Source: Rhabdophis nuchalis
Lineage: Eukaryota; Chordata; Lepidosauria; Squamata; Natricidae
Direction of reading: 5' to 3'
Assembly (NCBI GenBank): GCA_039707465.1
Contig: CM077651.1
Span: 20,270,519 to 20,334,518, forward strand
Length of the DNA: 64,000 bases
Shown here: one piece after another, positions 1 to 12,165 of the stretch
Layout: each line of letters starts with the position of its first letter
Position numbering within the stretch: the first letter of the stretch is position 1
The notes under the pieces: model-generated
Told to the model about the DNA's origin: nothing
Databases searched by the model: none
What the model saw: only the letters and a program-made list of their open reading frames with translations
Program-made: the position numbers and the translations under genes

Positions 1-471
1 AATTATCATCTTTAAAGCGCTCCATGGCTCGGGACCTAGCTACCTGCGGGATCGGATCCTGCCTCACACATCCTCACGGCCGATTCGCTCCCACAGAGAG
101 GGACTTCTCCGGGTGCCGTCCACTAGACTTTGTCAGCGGGCGACGCCCAGGGGAAGGGCTCTCTCTGTGGCGGGCCCAGCCCTCTGGAACGACCTTCCCC
201 CCGATATTAGAACGACCACAGACCTCCGCTCCTTCCGCTTGAAATTGAAGACTCATCTTTTCCGCCTGGCCGGCCTAGTGTAGTCTCTCTCTCTATGGGT
301 TTTTAAAGGTATATTAATATTTAGTGGGGATTTTTAGTTAATGGGATTTTAGCACAGGAATTAATTTAATCTGTTTTAATTTGTTATGTATTTTGTATAT
401 TTATTGTTTTTATTCTCCCTGTGCACCGCCCCGAGTCCCTGTGGGGAGAGGGAGCGGTCAATAAATTTAAC
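1..471 (+). pseudogene. L2-like LINE, 3' end (reverse transcriptase C-terminus plus 3' UTR)
   Basis: This is the 3' end of a non-LTR retrotransposon, 5'-truncated or cut by the window edge. Read in the LINE frame it gives FKALHG near the start, then RSHREGLLRVPS, RALSVAGPALWNDLPP and LKTHLFRLAGL, the conserved end of the ORF2 protein in this family. Six further copies of the coding end occur in the window (8.5, 44.2, 47.2, 56.3 and 59.9 kb, with diverged relatives at 12 and 14 kb). After the stop comes an AT-rich 3' UTR ending in a GC-rich hairpin (CCGCCCCGAGTCCC facing GGGAGAGGGAGCGG, about 427-458), a likely recognition structure for the element's own reverse transcriptase. Several frame and residue changes make it non-functional. 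I favour the L2 clade; another CR1-group clade is possible. Confidence 0.75.
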
Positions 472-575
<104 letters not shown>

Positions 576-833
576 AGACATCTGAGATGCATTTACTTTC
601 AAAGTCAAGTGAAATTTTGCTTTACTTTTTGTTGTGATTGTTCAATAAACCTTTCTTTATTGTGTTTGCCAGTAAGTATACTTTATTTGCAGCTCTGATT
701 GCACAGTTGGATGTTTAGACTAGATATTGGTATTTTCATTATCATCACATTTAATAAAATGAGACAAAAGAAGAAATAAGAAATAAAGCAATACAAGAAG
801 AACAAATACTGTATAGATAAACCAATAAGGACA

Positions 834-834
<1 letters not shown>
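576..834. other. AT-rich sequence, nothing recognised
   Basis: AT-rich spacer with no frame, hairpin or repeat family that I recognise. Confidence 0.6.
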
Positions 835-835
<1 letters not shown>

Positions 836-927
<92 letters not shown>

Positions 928-928
928 C
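836..928. repeat. (TC)n then (TCTA)n compound microsatellite
   Basis: About 36 TC units pass into five TCTA units; the TCTA part probably arose by point mutation and slippage from the TC tract. Confidence 0.95.
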
Positions 929-1968
929 AATCTATCATCATGTATCTAAAATCATTATATCTTATTGCAATGTTCCATACATAATCCATGTCTAATTCTG
1001 TTCATAAATTACAACTGCTACAGTTGTAAAGTACAATTATTCAGTTAATCAATCCACTGAATAATTGGAATCATACATTTATATTTATAAGTTAAAGGAC
1101 TAGTGTCTTAATAATAATAGGACAATGGAGAAACTCTTTTGATTGTCTCATGATCAATTTTCATGTAGTAGGTCCAAAGAAAATTGATGATTAAAAAAAT
1201 AAAAACTTGGATAAAAATAAATATAATAATGCAATAATAATTCCTGAAACATAGGTCATAGCATAAATGTGCTTTACTGAAGCATTATTTTCATTATGTC
1301 TTCAACAACATTGTTAAATTATTCCTTGTCTATACAAATTCAGTTATTTCCATGTGAACTCTATTGAAAGATTGAAACTGTTGAAAGAACTCTGTTTTTG
1401 TTGAAATCTACATTTATTGAAATGTTTCACGCTGAACTGAACTTTCATTGTTTAAACAAAATAAAGATCTTTTTCATTATGCCTTATTTTATTCTCTCTT
1501 TAACATGAGCAGAACAAATTGATTTATCAATAATAAATATCTATAAAGACTAATACTGAGCTTTCTGGGTTTGCAGAGTTTAATGATCATTTTAATATAT
1601 GTGCATGGCAAAATTCAAAACTATGAAACTGAAAAATTCTAGTTAAAATTAAGGTATCAAAGATGTTGTAAAATTGCATTTAATTATAACAGAGAAATTA
1701 TACCAATCCTTTAGCATATGAATACACGCATTCACACATTAAATCAATCCAATAATTGATTTAACCACAGGATTCATTCACTCTTCCATATGATAGTTTT
1801 GGTATAAATTTTAAAGTATGCATAACCCCATGGGTTAATCAGATATAAGAAAAAAGAGAAATTTGCAGTTTTTCCAAGAATAATATACCATCTTTTTAAA
1901 ATGTTATCGTAATTTATCTTATACATTATATTTTGACCCCAAACACTCAATTTAATCCTTCTCTTTGT
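929..1968. other. AT-rich sequence, nothing recognised
   Basis: No coding signal and no clear repeat family. Many short A/T runs. Confidence 0.6.
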
Positions 1969-1969
1969 T

Positions 1970-2690
1970 AGACTAGCCTTACCTAGTTCCTTCAGTCATT
2001 GATCATATGGTTTAGCCTCCAGACCAGAGGTGGTATTCAGCCAATTCTGACGGTTCTGGAGAACCGGTTGTGGAAAGTTTGAGTGATTCAGAGAACTGGC
2101 AAATTGGCTGGCCCTGCCCCCATTGCCTCCCAGCTGATCTTCTTTTGTTGCCCTAAATAGGAGAATGGAGCTAGAAAGCAGGTTATGGGGGTGATGAGGA
2201 AATGGGATTTTGCAGTATCCTTCCCCTGCCATGCCCACAAAGCCACACCCACAAAGCCATGCTTCAGAACCAGTAGTACAATTTTTGATTCCCACCACTG
2301 CTCCAGATCACTTAATTGTCTTTGTTGATGTCCTCTGCATTCTTTCTAGGGTCTCAGCATCTTTTTTGTACCATGATGACCAGAGTTGGACCCAGTATTC
2401 GAAGTGTCGTCTCACCAATGCAGTATAAATTGGTACTAATACTTGATATAATCTTAATATTGTCCCACTGTTGACCAAACCAAGGATTGCATTAGCTGTT
2501 TTGGCAGCTGAAGCACATAGCTGGCTCATACTTAAAAAGTGGTACTAGTACACTTATGTATCTCTCACAGTTGCTATTATTGAGCCAGGTACCACCTATT
2601 CTATACCTGTGCATATGGTTTTCTTACCTAAGTATAGGATGTTACTTTTCTCACCACTGAATTGCATTTTGTTGGATAGGGCCAACAAAT
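1970..2690 (-). pseudogene. CR1 LINE reverse transcriptase remnant, split by a MITE
   Basis: Minus-strand CR1 coding remnant. From 2529 down to 2308 the frame reads AAKTANAILGLVN, LVPIYTALVRRHFEYWVQLW and ETLERMQRTSTKTIK, the thumb/C-terminal part of CR1 ORF2. The segment 2540-2690 holds the next upstream coding sequence in decayed form. The CR1 is interrupted at 2025-2300 by a MITE; its sequence resumes exactly across the insertion (CTCCAGAC before, CTCCAGAT after). Stops and frameshifts make it dead. A second, separate CR1 3' end follows at 2692. Confidence 0.85.
2025..2300. mobile_element. hAT-like MITE inside CR1
   Basis: A 276-bp element with imperfect terminal inverted repeats (CAGAGGTGGTATTCAGCC at the left; the right end reversed reads CAGTGGTGGGAATC). 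It is flanked by CTCCAGAC/CTCCAGAT, an 8-bp target duplication with one difference, the size expected for hAT transposition. It has no coding capacity. The interior carries one copy of a motif (GGGATTTTGCAGTATCCTT, about 2202-2220) that is tandemly amplified in the related copy at 61.4 kb. Confidence 0.8.
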
Positions 2691-2691
2691 A

Positions 2692-2908
2692 TACATACAA
2701 TATAGAATAACAGAGTTGGAAGAGAACTTGGAGGTCTTCTAGTCCAGCCCCCTGCTAAGCAAACCCTACACCACTTCAGACAAATGGTAATCCAACATCT
2801 TCTTAAAAACTTTCTAGTGTTAGAGCATTCACAACTTCTGGAGTCAAGTTGTTCCACTGATTAATTGTTCTAACTATCAGGAAATTTCTCCTTAGTTCTA
2901 AGTTAGTC
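2692..2908 (-). pseudogene. CR1 LINE 3' end
   Basis: Minus-strand copy of the CR1 tail. It runs from the 3' terminus (TAGAATAACAGAGTTGGAAG, left) through the GTCCAGCCCCCTGCT segment and the end of ORF2 (decayed NQWNNLTPEVVNA-type sequence) to about 2908, where it is 5'-truncated. No intact frame. Confidence 0.85.
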
Positions 2909-2969
2909 AAGAAATTCAGAAATATAGAGATTCAGAAAACCAAAGTTCCAATTTTAATTGGGGGGGGGG

Positions 2970-3050
2970 AAGAATAACAGAGTTGGAAGGGACCTTGGAG
3001 GTCTTCCAACCCCCTGCTTAGGCAGGAAACCCTACACCACAATTGACAAC
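2970..3050 (-). mobile_element. Short CR1 3' end fragment
   Basis: The last roughly 80 bp of a CR1 in the same orientation as the copy at 2692, beginning with AATAACAGAGTTGGAAGG. It follows a run of ten G. It is a severely 5'-truncated insertion or a piece of a duplicated tail. Confidence 0.75.
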
Positions 3051-4177
3051 TGCATTTTTTTAAAAAAAGAAATCTTTGAAATATATGGAACAGGTTATTG
3101 CCATTTGGAAAATGTGTTTCGGATGTATGAGAATTCCATAAAAAAATAATCCCAGGGTTTAGATTTGCTTTCAGAGCATTACTTTGAATATAAAGGACGG
3201 GTTTTCAAGACTCAATTAACAGCTAAGGAAATCTGTCTACCATGTATCTTATTCATACATACTATGAATATTTGAGAAATGTCATGTGAGATAAGAATAT
3301 CTAAATAATTAATGCATCTGATACATATCGCAATATAGTAATTATTTATGCATAAGTAAATCAATGCCTTATTGACATCAGTTCTTATTTAGACAATAAA
3401 CAGAGAATCTCCCAGTTTCCTCAAGCGAATTGACTGCATCAGAGAAGGAAATGTAGTATAAAGTTCAGGAATAAGTAACAAAAACCCATTTTAAATATGA
3501 TATTTTTAAATTAGATATTAAGATTTTGGCTAATAGCAAAAGCTAAGTTTTAAAATAAATTTCAAAGAAAGTGGGCATCTTTTTTCTAGTACTTTCAGAG
3601 CAAAAGTATAGACGTCCATTAATCATACTCCCTAGATTTTGAGGCTACATAGAAAATCTGGAAACATTTTATAATGGGGGGGGGGGACCCACATCTGTCA
3701 AACATTTTATTAAAATCTATATCAATAGAATGGTGGCTTTGTCTTTTCTATCTTTGTTCAACTCAGACAATTTCACCAGCAGATTATTGTGTGGTCTGTG
3801 TTTTCTTGCTGTCTTGTTTCCCAACTTATAGTACATTTTGGGAGTTGCCAAATTGTTAGGAACAATTCCCTTTGAAGGATTAAGTGCATTACCTTTCTGT
3901 GTTTAGATTTGGGAGACTATATTAACATTATCAGCAAATCAAAGTTGAACAGGAAGAAAAATAGGACAAAGAAAAAGGAGAAAAACTATTAAAGATGGCA
4001 GTGCTTGTTTTGATGGTATTTTATTTTGTATTTCTGCAATTAATTTATCATTGTGCTTTTAGTAGTTATACTATACTATATATCTAGTGTTTTGATTTTG
4101 TTTTACCTCAGACACATCTATTTGAAAACTGGGGAAATTATATCTATAAAATGGTTTTGCTTCCACAAAATGTAATG
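3051..4177. other. AT-rich sequence, nothing recognised
   Basis: No frame or repeat family recognised; a run of ten G lies near 3675. Confidence 0.6.
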
Positions 4178-4312
4178 GAGGGAGGGAAGGAAGGAAAGGA
4201 AGGAAGGAAGGGAAGGAGGGAGGAGGGAGGGAGAGAAGAAAGGAGGGAAGGGGGAGGGGGGAAAGGAAGGATGGAAAGAAAATAAGGAAGGAAGGAAGGA
4301 AGGAAGGAAACT
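4178..4312. repeat. (GGAA)n-type purine microsatellite
   Basis: Interrupted GGAA/GGGA units over about 135 bp, strongly purine on the plus strand. Confidence 0.9.
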
Positions 4313-5329
4313 TACTTAGGAAAGGCGATTATTTGAGGCTATATTTTAATTGACCCTTATTCGAAGGGAGGGGTGTTAAATGGGGAAAAAAACATTTTTC
4401 CTATATCATTTTGGACTTAAAAATATTGAAGCAATAGTGGCAGAGCAATATTATGATCAGACAAATGTCCTTTCAAAGGTATGAATGTCAATGCAAATTG
4501 ATTCATGGCTCATATTATGCTACACTGGCATATATCATTATCTTTTCTTTTTTGTCCATTGCCATTCTGATTAATAGCCTAATTGGCACTCTGTTTTTCC
4601 ATCTTTCCCCCCTTTTGTCCGATGCTTTAGAAGCTGCTTTGCACAGGTAATTTATCTTCTATGCGTTCTGATATAATGGATCTATGATTAGTTGACTAAA
4701 CAAACAAACAAACAAAGAACCAAAGGTAAAACAATTTGCATTGAATTTATTTAGCATTCTCTCTACATTGCTCCAAGAACAATTCATACTGAACCATGAG
4801 CCTCTTGTGGATTATATTACCGCCGACCAAAGGAAGATAGCTAAACAGCATTTGCGCAAAAGTAAAAGCTATTGTTAAACTGAACTTCAGATCAGATTTA
4901 TTAATTCAACAAACATATATTTGAAATGGACACTGATTGAAAACTCTGGCTTTGGAATTCTGCTTCATGATTAACTCCACAATGTTTCTGACTGTGTCTC
5001 GCCTTTCGTTAACTTCCATCTCTTCTTCTGAAGAGGCAAAAATGAGCTTATTCAGCCTAATCTCCTGATGACCCAGTATCAGATCAAATTGCTTTGTATT
5101 TGGCTCTCATTTCCAGCTAAATGTGCTGCTATGCCTGTTAGGAATTTCTATGCCTTTGTCTTTTTTCCTTCATGGTTATCAATTCCTTAGTGTCTATTTT
5201 TGCTCTCCTTGTAAAGGATGTGGCCTTTTATTCTTTGCAGCTTCAGTTTAAATCAATTTTCTTTTCTTTTATTCCTCCCTTGGGATAAGTTTGATTTAAA
5301 TGTAGTGATCAAGAAACTTTGTACTTTCT
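4313..5329. other. Repeat-poor sequence
   Basis: No mobile-element hallmark seen. The composition is more even than its AT-rich neighbours (for example 4500-4680 and 4980-5170), so it may be unique host sequence. No splice-framed exon is recognisable. Confidence 0.5.
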
Positions 5330-5416
5330 TTGAGAAAGAAAAAAGAAAGAAAGTTTGACAAAGAAAGAAAGAAAAAGAAAGAAGGAGAAAGAAAGAAGGA
5401 AAGAAGGAAAGAAGGA

Positions 5417-5476
<60 letters not shown>

Positions 5477-5486
5477 GGGGGGGGGG
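5330..5486. repeat. (GAAA)n microsatellite
   Basis: Degenerate then regular GAAA units ending in a run of G. The frames over it on both strands are translated simple repeat, not proteins. Confidence 0.95.
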
Positions 5487-5837
5487 AAGAGAACCTGGTT
5501 ATAGAATTTGGAAAAAATAGAAAAGTCAAGTATATATCACTCCTTCAAATGTTCAATTTTTCCAGTGTTGTTTTTAGATATTAGTTTATTTGGATTTGAA
5601 CAAAATTCCAGTCAGTAGAGTAATTTCCATAAAGGACTGCTGGAGTATTTTATAAAACAAGGATGGACCCCATTTCTTTAAAAAATGGCATCCCCATCCC
5701 TCTGGTTGACTCTGCACTCTTCCTATAAGCTAGCTTATTATTATATAAAACAGCTCCAGGCCAATTTTGTTACTGCTGTATTGCAGATGTTGGAGATGCA
5801 AGAGGGGAAAATCTATAAGTAAATAAATAAAATAATC
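5487..5837. other. Sequence with nothing recognised
   Basis: No repeat family or coding signal seen. Confidence 0.55.
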
Positions 5838-6356
5838 TATAAATAAAAATGTAACAAGAGTTTGTTCAAAACCGCTAATCTCCGAAAGTACTGCACCAAT
5901 CACTTCCACATTTTCACACAACGTTCCTTTGAAATACAGCACCAATGATTTGTATAGATTGTGTAGATGTCACACCTGTGCCAGGTACACGCAACGGAAA
6001 TGTAAACAATTGTAAAAAAATGTAGGTAGATGGATACAGAGAGCAGTGGGCCACAGGTATTATGTCATCCTTTATGACATAAGATACTCTGTCCATAAGA
6101 TGCAAGGAGAAATACAGTAGGTAGGTAGGTAGGCAGCTATAGGGATAGAGAGAGGGAGGGAGAAATGCAGTAGGTAGGTAGGTAGGTAGGTAGGGGGGAT
6201 AGAGAGGGAGAGGGAGAGGGAGAAATACAGTAGGTAGGTAGGTTGTGGGTTATACGGTGGTTGTGTGTATGTGTTTGTGTGTGCAGGTGTAGATCTACAC
6301 ACAGATTGGTTGGCCATTTAACTGGGCCACAGCAACGTGTGGCCGGGAACAGCTAG
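5838..6356 (+). mobile_element. Helitron-like non-autonomous element
   Basis: The right end has the layout of a Helitron 3' terminus: a short hairpin GGCCAC-AGCAACGT-GTGGCC at 6325-6344, then GGGAACAG and a terminal CTAG at 6353-6356 followed by T. The body matches the element at 13014-13575 in opposite orientation, including GTTTGTTCAAAACCGCTAAT near the left and the ATTATGTCATCCTTTATGAC segment. No Rep/helicase coding is present. The left boundary is set only by homology with the other copy. The superfamily is inferred from the end structure. Confidence 0.55.
6117..6244. repeat. Internal TAGG / GGGATAGAGAG tandem repeat of the Helitron-like element
   Basis: Runs of TAGG alternate with GGGATAGAGAGAGGGAG and AGAAATGCAG blocks in a roughly 55-60 bp pattern repeated about twice. 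The inverted copy near 13.1-13.3 kb has the same blocks in different number, so the tract varies in length between copies. Confidence 0.8.
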
Positions 6357-6473
6357 TAAGTAATAAATTAACTACCACTGCTGATGTTACCTAGTTTGGG
6401 GCATGAAATGTCTGCAAGAAAACAATTAAGCTCAAGCAAAATTCTTGTCTTTGTAGACTGCACACTGCGCCTG

Positions 6474-6650
6474 GCATTTAATCAGTGGAACAAGTTTGCC
6501 ATCAGAAGTTTTGGGTGCTTCATCACTGGAGGTTTTTAAGAAGAGACTGGACAGCCATTTGTCTTCAAAGATATATAATCTCCTGCTTGATCAAGGGGTT
6601 GGACTAGAAGATCTCCAAAGTTCTTTCCAGCTCTATACTGAATGATTGAT
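6474..6650 (+). pseudogene. CR1 LINE 3' end
   Basis: Plus-strand CR1 terminus: the end of ORF2 (NQWNKFAIRS-like, then VFKKRLDSHLSS-like) followed by the CR1 3' UTR with GGGGTTGGACTAGAAGATCT and a degraded TTCCAGCTCTATACTGA end. Severely 5'-truncated. Confidence 0.85.
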
Positions 6651-7056
6651 TAAATAAGGATCAATCTCTTCTTTCATACAGTACTTTTAACATCTGCACG
6701 TACATATTGCTGTTTAAATGTTCATAGCATTTCAATTCATCTACAATGTCCAACTACAGCATAATAAACAGGCCAAATGCATAGCAAGCATAACACTTGG
6801 GTTAAAGAAATATTTATGCTCAAGACTTCAGTTCGAAGGGTGCCAATGGAGATAATACAGAAGATTAACATAATTACAAATAGAATGCTCAAGGGCATAA
6901 AGCAGAAATGTCGATCTAGCTTTCTTATTTAATAGAACAATTAATAAAGTCAAATTGACTATAAATGTCCTATTTTTTTCACACTATTGAATCATTAACC
7001 TTTAGAGCATAATTGTTTTCTAACTATCAAACTAAACCCAATTGCTCTTTTAAGGA

Positions 7057-7087
<31 letters not shown>

Positions 7088-8242
7088 AAAACCAAGGGAA
7101 TGAAAAGGATTAGCCAAAACATTAAATGAATCAGTATCCAAACTTTGGTTATTTATTCTTTCTTTTAATAGTCAGGTGTATATTTTCTTAGATTTCAAAC
7201 TTCAATCCAGTTTAAAATGGGGACAACGATGCATATAGAAAATATAGGTATATCTAACAATTAAAGTAGTGCCTAAGAGGCACATTCAGTTTGGCAACAT
7301 GTTTTCTTAATTAACTATCCATACTTTTTGTCTTTGTTTAAATCAACAATTATTTATTGTTGATGGGTTGTTGTGATGATGATGCTGAGGGCGATGATAC
7401 ACCTGAAGCATTCCATTTTCAGCCCATAAAAACCAACAAATAGATCCAGAAACAAAATGATATAACTATGATCTTTTCATAGAAGTTGTCATCTAATCTT
7501 GCTGAATTTCCAAGTCCATGTAATCCAGTGCTACCACTTGCAGATTCCTGTCCCACTGTGTGACTTGAAAAATGTATACTACAAATACAAAATGCAAATA
7601 ATGTAAAAACTTAAAAATTATTTTCTTGAAAAATATGTGTTTTGTGAGCATTTTGATATGTCTTTCAGGAGCAAAAAATTGTCAGAATAGTTGGGAGAAA
7701 TGCAAATGCCAAAGATCAGCTATTTAATTCTTCAGTAATTTGCATTGTTCTGCAAAGTGTAGTTTGGGATAATTAATGTGACACTTCACAATGAATGTTG
7801 AAAACACCCCATACAGATCAGTATGCATGCACATGCTCACCCATACACAAATATATCATGTTATGGAGGGATTGTCCAGCAGGTTTAAGATGCAAATGAG
7901 GTCATTTAGCTAAAGAGTATTCAAATCTGCACATGACTGATTTAGTAGAACCACCAAAATGGTGTCAACATATCCTTAGAGAACGGGGTTAGTTTTGATA
8001 TAGAAAGGAGAGAAATAAAGAATGTCAGCGCAAAATAGCAATGAAGGAGAAAGTGGTAAACACTGCAAAAATAAAATCCTATGGGGAAGTAACCTCTAAA
8101 ACAATTAAAAGTGTTGAGAGAACAGTAATGAATATATGAAGTGGGAGAAGTATCAGTCAAAAGGGAATGACAATGAAAGGGAAAACAGCAATCACACAGA
8201 AACATCATTTAAGCAAAATAGTGCAGATCAGTCCCTGTAAGC
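6651..8242. other. Mostly unique AT-rich sequence with a (GT)n tract
   Basis: No element hallmark recognised across about 1.6 kb. A (GT)13 microsatellite lies at about 7058-7084. The small frames here show no domain. Confidence 0.55.
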
Positions 8243-8351
<109 letters not shown>

Positions 8352-8674
8352 TTTATACCCCGCCCTTCTCCACAAAGGACCCAGGGCGGCGCACAGGAAA
8401 TTTAAAAAACATACAAAAATACAATAAATATAATTTAAAAAACTATTAAATAACCCCATCCTGCGCTAAAACCAAATTTTAAAACCCAATTTAAAACTAT
8501 CTTAAGTCCCCAAGGGAGGTTAGGCTAGGCCGGCTTGTTGAAACAGATATGTCTTAAGACATTGGCGGAAGAGGCGGAGGTCGGTGATGGTACGTAATTC
8601 AGGGGGTAGGTCATTCCAAAGGGCTGGCCCCGCCACAGAGAAGGCTCTTCCCCTGGGTGTCGCCAGTCGGCATT
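8352..8674 (-). pseudogene. L2-like LINE 3' end
   Basis: Minus-strand copy with the 3' hairpin (CCGCCCTTCTCC / GGGCGGCG at about 8360-8390), the AT-rich 3' UTR, and the coding end reading RLATPRGRAFSVAGPALWND and then LKTYLFQQAGLA. Homology stops abruptly near 8674 within the RQCRLATPRG segment, the 5' truncation point. Confidence 0.8.
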
Positions 8675-8827
8675 GATGGAACAATATGCACAATGCAATG
8701 CTTAGGGGAAAGAGTAGATCCAATGTGTGTCCTTTATAAACCTGACACTATACAAAGGGAAGGGAAGTGTGACGGAAGGAGATTGGAAGAAAATGGAGAT
8801 GCATCATCTTAGCCTGACATCTTAGAA

Positions 8828-9091
8828 CCATGATGGCAAACCCATGGCATGCAGAGCCCTCTCTCTGGGCACACACATCATCACCAGCTGCTCTTCTTAT
8901 TTCCAGCACACACATGCATGCCGGCCAGCTGGTCTTTGTGGGTGCCAGAGTGCCAGAAAACAGCCTGAAAATGGCCCGAAAAATGGCCTGAAAACAGATA
9001 AAAAACAGGCATGTGTGTGCTGGCCAGCTGCATGTGCATGCACATATGTTCCGGTTAGGGCACTTGGTGCCAAAAAGGTTCGGCATCACTG
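8828..9091. mobile_element. hAT-like MITE (GATGGC...GGCATCACTG type)
   Basis: A 264-bp element with terminal repeats CCATGATGGCAAACC and GGTTCGGCATCACTG and a GC-rich interior. Flanks TCTTAGAA and GGTTAGAA agree at 6 of 8 positions, consistent with an old 8-bp duplication. Fragments of the same family occur at 16.35 and 57.5 kb. Confidence 0.65.
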
Positions 9092-9350
9092 GGTTAGAAA
9101 TTCTGAAAGAATAAGGAAAAAGGGTGATATGATCATAAAGAGGGGAAAGAGAAAGTCAAGCAGAGCCATGAAAAGAGTCACCCGGTATATAAAGATAGTT
9201 AACAGATGGTGTAGAACTCCAAAAGGAGTACTAAAGGTCCTTCTATTGCATGGTCCTGGTTCTTGAGACTGGGTTGTAGACCCAACCAGCTGAAGTTTGC
9301 AGAAGGAAAGGAATGGAAGGAAAGGCTCCCTGTGAATATATACTCACCAC
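9092..9350. other. Short spacer, nothing recognised
   Basis: Purine-rich spacer between two MITEs with no recognised family. Confidence 0.5.
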
Positions 9351-9564
9351 CAGTGGTGAAATTCAACTTTTTTTTACTACAGGTTCTGTCCAGGTGGCTT
9401 GGTGGGCATGACCGGGGAAGGATTCTGCAAAATCCCCATTCTCTCCCCACTCCTGGGGGGAAGGATATTGCGAAATCTCCATTCCCACCCCACTCTGGGG
9501 CCAGCCAGAGGTGGAATTTTCCGGTTCTCCAGAACCTGTCAGAACCTGCTGAATTTCACACCTG
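9351..9564. mobile_element. hAT-like MITE with perfect 8-bp target duplication
   Basis: A 214-bp element. The left end CAGTGGTGAAATTCA and the reversed right end CAGGTGTGAAATTCA agree at 13 of 15 positions. Both flanks read CTCACCAC. The interior has two tandem versions of the AAATCTCCATTCCC / GGAAGGATATTGC motif that is amplified at 61.4 kb. Confidence 0.85.
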
Positions 9565-10969
9565 CTCACCACTGCTTTTTGGCTGGATCAGCTCATCGCA
9601 ATCCTTAGCTTCCTGAACACACACTCCACTTCAGAGAATGAGTGAGGACTGGCATATTCCTTATAGTCTGATTTGGACTGAACTGATCAGGTGAGGCCAA
9701 CTAACTCAATAGGGACTGCTCCAGAGGCCCAGGAAAAACTGAGCTTTTTTGGTTTCAGGCAACAAACCAGAGATACAGTTTCAGTTTCTGAAAAGCTCAT
9801 TTACCACCTGGGTGCTGGACAGTGGACATTGGAAGGTGGAGAGAAGGGAAGATCTATGTTAGGTAAATGAAAAATAGTAAATTGTAAGAGTGAAGAAGTA
9901 AAAAGGAGAGTCTAGAGAGCATGGTGCAGCACATTGATGCCATTCTCCTATTTGAGGGAATTGATTGGGGAGAAGAAAAATTGATGCAAATGTTAGGTTG
10001 AATGTGATGTGTGTAAATTAGTTCTTGGATTCTTACAGTGGGTGATTTTGATCTTGAGGTGATAGCAAATGGCAACCCTATTTTTGCAATATGACAGTCC
10101 ATCCATGATTTGTTTGCAGAGGAGTGAGTAGAACGGAGGTACTTTACTAAAACCTAATTGATTGAGGGAGACAGTGTAACTATTCTGAGATCTTTAGATT
10201 TGATAATTAGACTTCTTATGATCATACTTATTTCTTACGATCTAGAAGAGCTGTATCCATACAACTAACCAACCTTGGATAATCTTAAAGAAGATACTTG
10301 TGGAAAAAAGTATTCTAACCTCCTTTCTTCTGGCACAAGTTGGCCTACAGGCCTTATCATTCTAAAAATGCTTTCTTTAAACAAGCTTTTATCATACAAA
10401 AAATGGATAGAACACATTAGTGACAATCCCTCTTCTTTTAGTTAGCAGAAGAGAGTTCATTTCATACTTCAAATTTCTAAATGCCACAAAATTTAAAATA
10501 AGATTACTAACCTCTTCAGAATATATCCACTTACAACCATCTTCTCTTTTCACTCTGCCTAAAATTAGTTTCTAGCAACCCAGTAAGCTTCCTTTTTTTA
10601 AAAAAGAAGAAGAAGAAATAGGAGTTTTGATTGTTAATTCTGCTTCCAGGTTTTTGCTATTTCTCTCTCTACTGTGTCTATGGCAGCATCTTGCAGGAGT
10701 AGAAAGATGGCAGAAATTACTATTTTTATGTGGTGTCGACTGAGAAGTAGTTATAGTCTTATGAATGCCTACACATAAGGACTTGTCTAGACAAAAACTT
10801 CATTGAATATCCAGTGGCTTATTTTTTTTTTTAGTAGCATGCATAGAATTGCATAGGTTGGATACCACACGATATGCCAAAGAATATCTTGCCACACATT
10901 AATTTGAAAGTCAAAATTGTGTCAGTTATTTATTTATTTATTTTCAAATGTATCTTTTCTTTTTATCTA
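9565..10969. other. Sequence with nothing recognised
   Basis: No repeat family or coding region is supported over about 1.4 kb. Confidence 0.5.
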
Positions 10970-11659
10970 CCGCATTTTTAATAAGAGTATAAGACGCCCC
11001 AAAGTAGCTTTTGGGGAGGAAAACAAGGGAAAAATATCTGCCTCTGCCTCCCAGCAATTTACCTCCTTGCAACAAACAGTACAGACAATATACACTGTTT
11101 GCAGTGTTATATTTCAGACTATACTTGTACAGGTGCTGTTAAAATTGATGTGCTTTCTGGAAGTATAGTTATTTTCTGCTATTTAAAAGAATAGCACTTT
11201 TTAAAACAATAGCACTGGGCCTCTTCAGATCAAGCATTTATTTTAAAAAGCTTCTTCATTTTGTTGTTGTCTAGAATAATAGCAAAGCAGTCTTTAAAAA
11301 AATAAGTCTAATAATTTGAACATTCTATAGGCATTTATAGTTGTTGACTTACCTCCTTGCAGCAAACAGCCTGATTAGCACAAGAAAAAAAAATCTGCCT
11401 CCCAGCAATTTGCCACCTGGAGCAAACAAGTTTTACTTTCAATTTCTTCCGATCATCAGCTGTTTCAGGCTGCAGGGATTACTATAATTTATTGAAGCCT
11501 CCGCAAGCCCCCGTTTGCTGCAAAGAGGTTAATTGCTGGGAGGCCGCGGACAAAGGGTTGGGGCTGGTGGATGGGTCTACATTCAGTGTATAAGACACAC
11601 CAAAATTTTCACTCTCTTTTGGGGGGGGGGAGATGTGTCTTATACTCCAAACAATATGG
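10970..11659. mobile_element. TA-target MITE (mariner-like ends)
   Basis: A 690-bp element bounded by TA on both sides. The left end carries AGAGTATAAGACGCCCC and the right end GTGTCTTATACTCC, imperfect inverted repeats of the same sequence, which recurs at 22.3 kb. The interior contains repeats of CTGCCTCCCAGCAATTT in both orientations and has no coding capacity. Assignment to the Tc1/mariner group is inferred from the TA duplication. Confidence 0.6.
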
Positions 11660-11664
11660 TACAT

Positions 11665-11737
11665 TGAGACCATATGCACCAAAGGCAAATTCCTTGTGTA
11701 TCCAATCCAATTGGCCAATAAAGAATTCTATTCTAGC
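11665..11737 (+). mobile_element. 3' end of a TTCTA-tailed LINE
   Basis: Ends with CCAATTGGCCAATAAAGAAT then TTCTATTCTA. This is the plus-strand counterpart of the LINE tail at 57011-57100, which is joined to an AGGAT (reversed ATCCT) microsatellite. Confidence 0.7.
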
Positions 11738-11744
11738 CTATTAT

Positions 11745-12165
11745 TAAATGTACTGGCCGCCCATGTCACTGTGGGACAACTCTGGATGATATACACTATT
11801 AAAAAGATAAACTTACATGAATAAAATACTACAAAATATAAAAGTACAAAATATAAAAGATAGGGAGGGAGGGCGTAGAATGAGCAGGAAAGGAGGTGGG
11901 ATCTGATATTAATCTATCAACCAGACCCAACATGTTGCTCCTCTTTTAAAGGCAACTGACAGAGCCCGGTTTTTAAGTTCTTGAAAAAGGTCAGAGAGGT
12001 TGAGCCCACATTATTCTAGGCCAGGTACAACAGCAGAGAAGGTGTTTCTCCTGGACCCAACCGGATGGAGCACCTTGGCTGATGGGGCCTGAAGCATTCC
12101 TCCCTTCTGGCACAGATGCAATGGACCAATTCCAGTGGGATGAGATGGTCCTTCAACTAACCTTG
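11745..12165 (-). pseudogene. Diverged L2-like LINE 3' end
   Basis: Minus-strand, older relative of the L2-like family. The GC-rich 3' hairpin survives as GGCCGCCCATGTCACTGTGG near 11755, and the coding end as ACAGCAGAGAAGGTGTTTCT near 12030, in place of the CACAGAGAAGGCTCTTCC seen in younger copies. No frame remains open. Confidence 0.55.
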